64,000 nucleotides of DNA from Roseivirga thermotolerans (lineage in GTDB: Bacteria; Bacteroidota; Bacteroidia; Cytophagales; Cyclobacteriaceae). A model generated the notes under the pieces. It did no database searches. It was not told the origin of the DNA and worked only from the letters and a program-made list of their open reading frames with translations. The translations under genes and the position numbers were made by a program. This document shows positions 61,537-64,000 of the stretch, piece by piece (position 1 is the stretch's first letter; each line of letters starts with the position of its first letter). The DNA lies in contig NZ_BNAG01000001.1 in the NCBI RefSeq assembly GCF_014653175.1, forward strand, positions 682,001 to 746,000, in the 5' to 3' direction.

Positions 61537-62448
61537 ATGGGAAAAAAAGTTCTGATTACCGGAGGTACCGGGCTGGTTGGCTCCCACCTTATTCCCTTGC
61601 TTCAGCAAAATGGTCATGAGGTTGCAGTGCTCAGCCGTAGCAAAGATACCGGCAAACCATATCCTGTTTTTGAATGGGACTATAACAACAATTACCTGGA
61701 AGAGGGTGCATTAGAGGGCGTTGAAGCTATTATTCATTTGGCCGGGGCCGGAGTGGCCGACAAACGATGGACCAACGAGCGAAAGGAAGAGATATACAAC
61801 AGCCGAACCAAAACCTCTTTTTTACTTTACAACATGCTCAAGGAGCGGCCACATCAGGTAAAAACCTTTATTTCGGCATCGGCCATAGGGTTTTACGGAA
61901 TGGATACCGGCAGCAGTATTCTTAAAGAAACGGCTCCGGTTGGCCACGATTTTTTAGCCCATGTGACAGATGCCTGGGAAACCTCAACAGCCAAAATCAC
62001 CGACCTGAACATTCGGTTGCTTCAGTTGCGCATAGGTGTGGTTTTGAGCGAAAAAGGAGGAGCGTTGGTAGAAATCCTCAAGCCCCCTGTAGCGGCTCCA
62101 TTGGGCAAGGGCAGCCAATACATGAGCTGGATTCATATGGAAGATCTTTGCAGAATGTTCGTCTTTGCCCTGGAAAATGAGGCACTCATAGGCACATACA
62201 ATGCCGTGGCGCCCCGACCTGCCAGCAACAAAGAATTGACCCGGGCCGCAGCCAGAGTTTTTGGAAAAACCTTTGTACCCATTCCCGTACCCGGCCTTAT
62301 TTTAAAGCTAATGTTGGGAGAAATGGCCGGTATGGTGTTGGGAGGTAACCGGGTGAGCTGTGAAAAAATCATGAAAGAAGGTTTCGATTTTAGTTTTCCA
62401 AAACTAGAGCAAGCCCTGCAAAACCTGAGGAGTAAGGAGAAAGGTTAA
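61537..62448 (+). CDS. TIGR01777-family SDR epimerase (YfcH/SDR39U1-like)
   Basis: A 303-residue extended short-chain dehydrogenase fold. The N-terminus has the cofactor motif TGGTGLVGSHL (residues 8-18), then IIHLAGAGVADKRW with the family-typical GxxVxxxRW pattern, and SASAIGFYG carrying the active-site tyrosine. The C-terminal DUF1731-like region has the PVPGLILKLMLGEMA segment. Function is poorly defined; a sugar-nucleotide or other NAD(P)-linked epimerase is inferred from the fold. The frame is open to 61489, but the ATG at 61537 gives MGKKVLITGG, the normal start. It is divergent from the upstream oxidoreductase. Confidence 0.88.
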   Translation: MGKKVLITGGTGLVGSHLIPLLQQNGHEVAVLSRSKDTGKPYPVFEWDYNNNYLEEGALEGVEAIIHLAGAGVADKRWTNERKEEIYNSRTKTSFLLYNMLKERPHQVKTFISASAIGFYGMDTGSSILKETAPVGHDFLAHVTDAWETSTAKITDLNIRLLQLRIGVVLSEKGGALVEILKPPVAAPLGKGSQYMSWIHMEDLCRMFVFALENEALIGTYNAVAPRPASNKELTRAAARVFGKTFVPIPVPGLILKLMLGEMAGMVLGGNRVSCEKIMKEGFDFSFPKLEQALQNLRSKEKG

Positions 62449-62561
62449 AGCATTAAAAAGAGCCAATGCCAACTAATTTCAGCGTAAATTAAAAAAACCT
62501 TGAGGGGTTGCCTTCGTTTATTGGGAGGCTTTCATCTATTTTTAACTAAAACAAGAACACA

Positions 62562-63266
62562 ATGACAAACGAAGATAAAATTAAGCAGGCCTTTAAAGAC
62601 CGCGACTGGAACGAGATAAAAACCCACGATTCCTGGGTAATTTTTAAAGTAATGGCCGAAATGGTCGAAGGTTTCGAAAAACTGGCCAAAATTGGCCCCT
62701 GTGTATCCATTTTCGGATCGGCCAGAACCAAATCAGACAACCCGTACTACAAAATGGCCGAGGAAATAGCCGCCAAGTTGGTGCGCCATGGCTACGGGGT
62801 AATCACCGGTGGCGGACCCGGTATAATGGAAGCCGGAAACAAAGGAGCTAAAAGTGAGAAGGGTAAGTCAGTAGGGCTCAACATAGAACTGCCTCACGAA
62901 CAAGGCAACAATATGTATATAGATCCGGACAAGCTGATTTCGTTCGATTACTTCTTTGTAAGAAAAGTCATGTTTGTAAAGTACTCCCAGGGTTTTATTG
63001 TAATGCCAGGAGGCTTTGGTACGCTCGATGAACTTTTCGAAGCCGTTACGCTGATACAAACCAATAAAATTGGGCGCTTTCCCATTGTTTTGGTGGGAGA
63101 AGAGTTTTGGGGAGGCTTGTTCGACTGGATTAAAGGCACCATGCTAAAAGCGGGAAACATTAGCCCTGAAGATCTCAATCTGATTAACATTGTGGAAACC
63201 CCAACAGATGCTGTGCGGGTAATCGATGAGTTCTATTCTAAGTACTTGCTGTCTCCAAATTTCTAA
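62562..63266 (+). CDS. LOG-family protein (TIGR00730 Rossmann-fold nucleotide hydrolase)
   Basis: A 234-residue cytoplasmic protein. The family motifs are GGGPGIMEA (residues 83-91) and PGGFGTLDE (149-157), with RKVMF near 134 completing the active site. LOG enzymes remove the base from nucleoside 5'-monophosphates; in plants they activate cytokinins, while in bacteria they are thought to act in nucleotide salvage or clean-up. The older label 'lysine decarboxylase' for this fold is wrong. Its stop overlaps the start of the HAD gene by one base (TAATG), so the two are translationally coupled. Confidence 0.92.
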   Translation: MTNEDKIKQAFKDRDWNEIKTHDSWVIFKVMAEMVEGFEKLAKIGPCVSIFGSARTKSDNPYYKMAEEIAAKLVRHGYGVITGGGPGIMEAGNKGAKSEKGKSVGLNIELPHEQGNNMYIDPDKLISFDYFFVRKVMFVKYSQGFIVMPGGFGTLDELFEAVTLIQTNKIGRFPIVLVGEEFWGGLFDWIKGTMLKAGNISPEDLNLINIVETPTDAVRVIDEFYSKYLLSPNF

Positions 63267-63919
63267 TGACCAAACACATTCTTTTCGATTGTGACGGTGT
63301 ACTCATTGACACGGAAATTGTAGCCGCAGAAGTAGTCACCCGATGGCTCAATCAGCAAGGTGTAGTCATAGATACCGAAACGTTTATCCATCAGTTTACC
63401 GGAAAAACGTTTAGCGATATTCTAGCACTTTTGGTGGACTCCGGTAAGCTAGCACCTCCGTTGGAAATTAAGAAAGCCGTGGCCGCCATGGACACCGAAA
63501 TAAGGGCTAACATGAGACCTATTTCAGGTGTCGAAGAAATGCTGGCCAGCGTTCCGCTTCAGGCAAGTATGGTTTCCAATAGTGCTACAGACTACGTGCT
63601 GGAAGCCATTGAAATGTTAGGTGCCGAAGCAGTATTCGGACAACGCGTGTTTTCGGCCGAGTTGGTAGCCAAAGGAAAACCAGACCCTGCCGTTTATTTA
63701 TTGGCCCTACAAAAGTTGGGGCTAAAGCCCAGCGAAGTGGTAGTGGTTGAAGATAGTGTGGCCGGAGTGAGTGCCTCGGTGGCAGCAGGCCTGCGCACAA
63801 TTGGTTTTTTGGGCGGCAGCCATGTGCGCAATGGCCATGGAGCAAAGCTAAAAGCCCTTGGGGCCGAACAGTTGGTATCAAACCACGAAGAACTGCAAAA
63901 GCTGCTACAACAAGTTTAA
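63266..63919 (+). CDS. HAD-superfamily phosphatase, beta-phosphoglucomutase/YieH-like
   Basis: A 217-residue HAD hydrolase. Motif I is DCDGV with nucleophile D8 and acid/base D10. A helical cap domain follows (about 16-80), then motif II (SMVSNSAT), motif III lysine (AKGKPDPAVY) and motif IV (VVVEDSVAG). By cap type and N-terminal sequence (LFDCDGVLIDTEIVAAEV) it is close to E. coli YieH, a sugar-phosphate phosphatase. Substrate is not fixed by sequence. It is coupled to the LOG gene by a one-base overlap, so the pair may process related phosphorylated metabolites. Confidence 0.88.
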   Translation: MTKHILFDCDGVLIDTEIVAAEVVTRWLNQQGVVIDTETFIHQFTGKTFSDILALLVDSGKLAPPLEIKKAVAAMDTEIRANMRPISGVEEMLASVPLQASMVSNSATDYVLEAIEMLGAEAVFGQRVFSAELVAKGKPDPAVYLLALQKLGLKPSEVVVVEDSVAGVSASVAAGLRTIGFLGGSHVRNGHGAKLKALGAEQLVSNHEELQKLLQQV

Positions 63920-63920
63920 A

Positions 63921-64000
63921 CTAAAACCAGCCAAACTTTAGTGCAATGCCATAGTTCATACCTTCCAGTGTAGTAGCGGAAGCAATAGGTTGCTGGTTGG
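63921..64000 (-). CDS. 3' end of a probable outer-membrane protein (partial)
   Basis: Only 25 residues are inside the window: minus-strand frame from 64000 ending at the stop 63921-63923. The tail reads TLEGMNYGIALKFGWF, with alternating residues and a terminal phenylalanine, the mark of an outer-membrane beta-barrel's last strand. It ends one base from the convergent HAD gene. Nothing more specific can be said. Confidence 0.55.
   Translation of the reverse strand, partial: NQQPIASATTLEGMNYGIALKFGWF

Overview
The window looks like chromosomal DNA from a Bacteroidota bacterium, most likely a free-living, Cytophagales-like lineage. Evidence for this: a complete gldK-gldL-gldM-gldN type IX secretion/gliding cluster with a PorP/SprF-type protein beside it; a SusC/SusD pair; many exported proteins with lipoprotein signals; few Shine-Dalgarno sequences; and several exact or near-exact copies of the Bacteroidota vegetative promoter TTTG-N18-20-TAnnTTTG. 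Base composition is moderate and fairly even. I saw no rRNA or tRNA gene, CRISPR array, insertion sequence or prophage.

Layout. 1-2.4 kb: the 3' end of a class A penicillin-binding protein, then uvrC. 2.4-8.5 kb (minus strand): the type IX secretion motor/ring operon and a PorP/SprF protein. 8.6-25.5 kb: housekeeping genes (uroporphyrinogen-III synthase, DUF4271 membrane protein, Omp85-family barrel, hemW, DciA-like protein, M16 protease, lspA, ileS, MMPL transporter, dGTPase). 25.5-44 kb (plus strand): an accessory nutrient-uptake locus. It starts with a 376-bp control region carrying a LacI-type operator palindrome, followed by susC, susD, three tandem ~1,100-residue FG-GAP/ASPIC-UnbV lipoproteins with a small orphan lipoprotein between the first two, an exported amidase-signature enzyme and a vanadium-haloperoxidase-family lipoprotein. 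44-49 kb: a compact sugar module (sodium:solute symporter, amylosucrase-like GH13 enzyme, Mak-like ROK fructokinase) that fits sucrose use. 49-52.5 kb: a secreted orphan protein and an S9 glutamyl-endopeptidase-like protease.

52.6-56 kb: a BlaI/M56 (BlaR1-like) regulatory operon. Its promoter is unusually legible: an exact -33/-7 promoter with three similar palindromes placed in the spacer, over the start site and against the start codon. The M56 protein ends in three repeats that resemble TonB-receptor plug domains. 56-61.3 kb: a two-domain DUF1080 (3-keto-disaccharide hydrolase family) protein and two Gfo/Idh/MocA oxidoreductases, a set expected for oxidative glycoside breakdown. Between the two oxidoreductases lies about 1.1 kb of non-coding DNA made of four tandem ~268-bp units rich in palindromes. 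On the far side of the array is a short fossil of an oxidoreductase 3' end (KGWKPVV-stop), matching the end of the intact gene on the near side. 61.5-64 kb: a TIGR01777 epimerase, a LOG-family protein, a HAD phosphatase and the 3' end of a probable outer-membrane protein.

Strongest leads: the hairpin-rich tandem array with its gene-end fossil, the BlaI-M56 operon with triple operators and plug-like repeats, and the SusCD plus triple FG-GAP locus.
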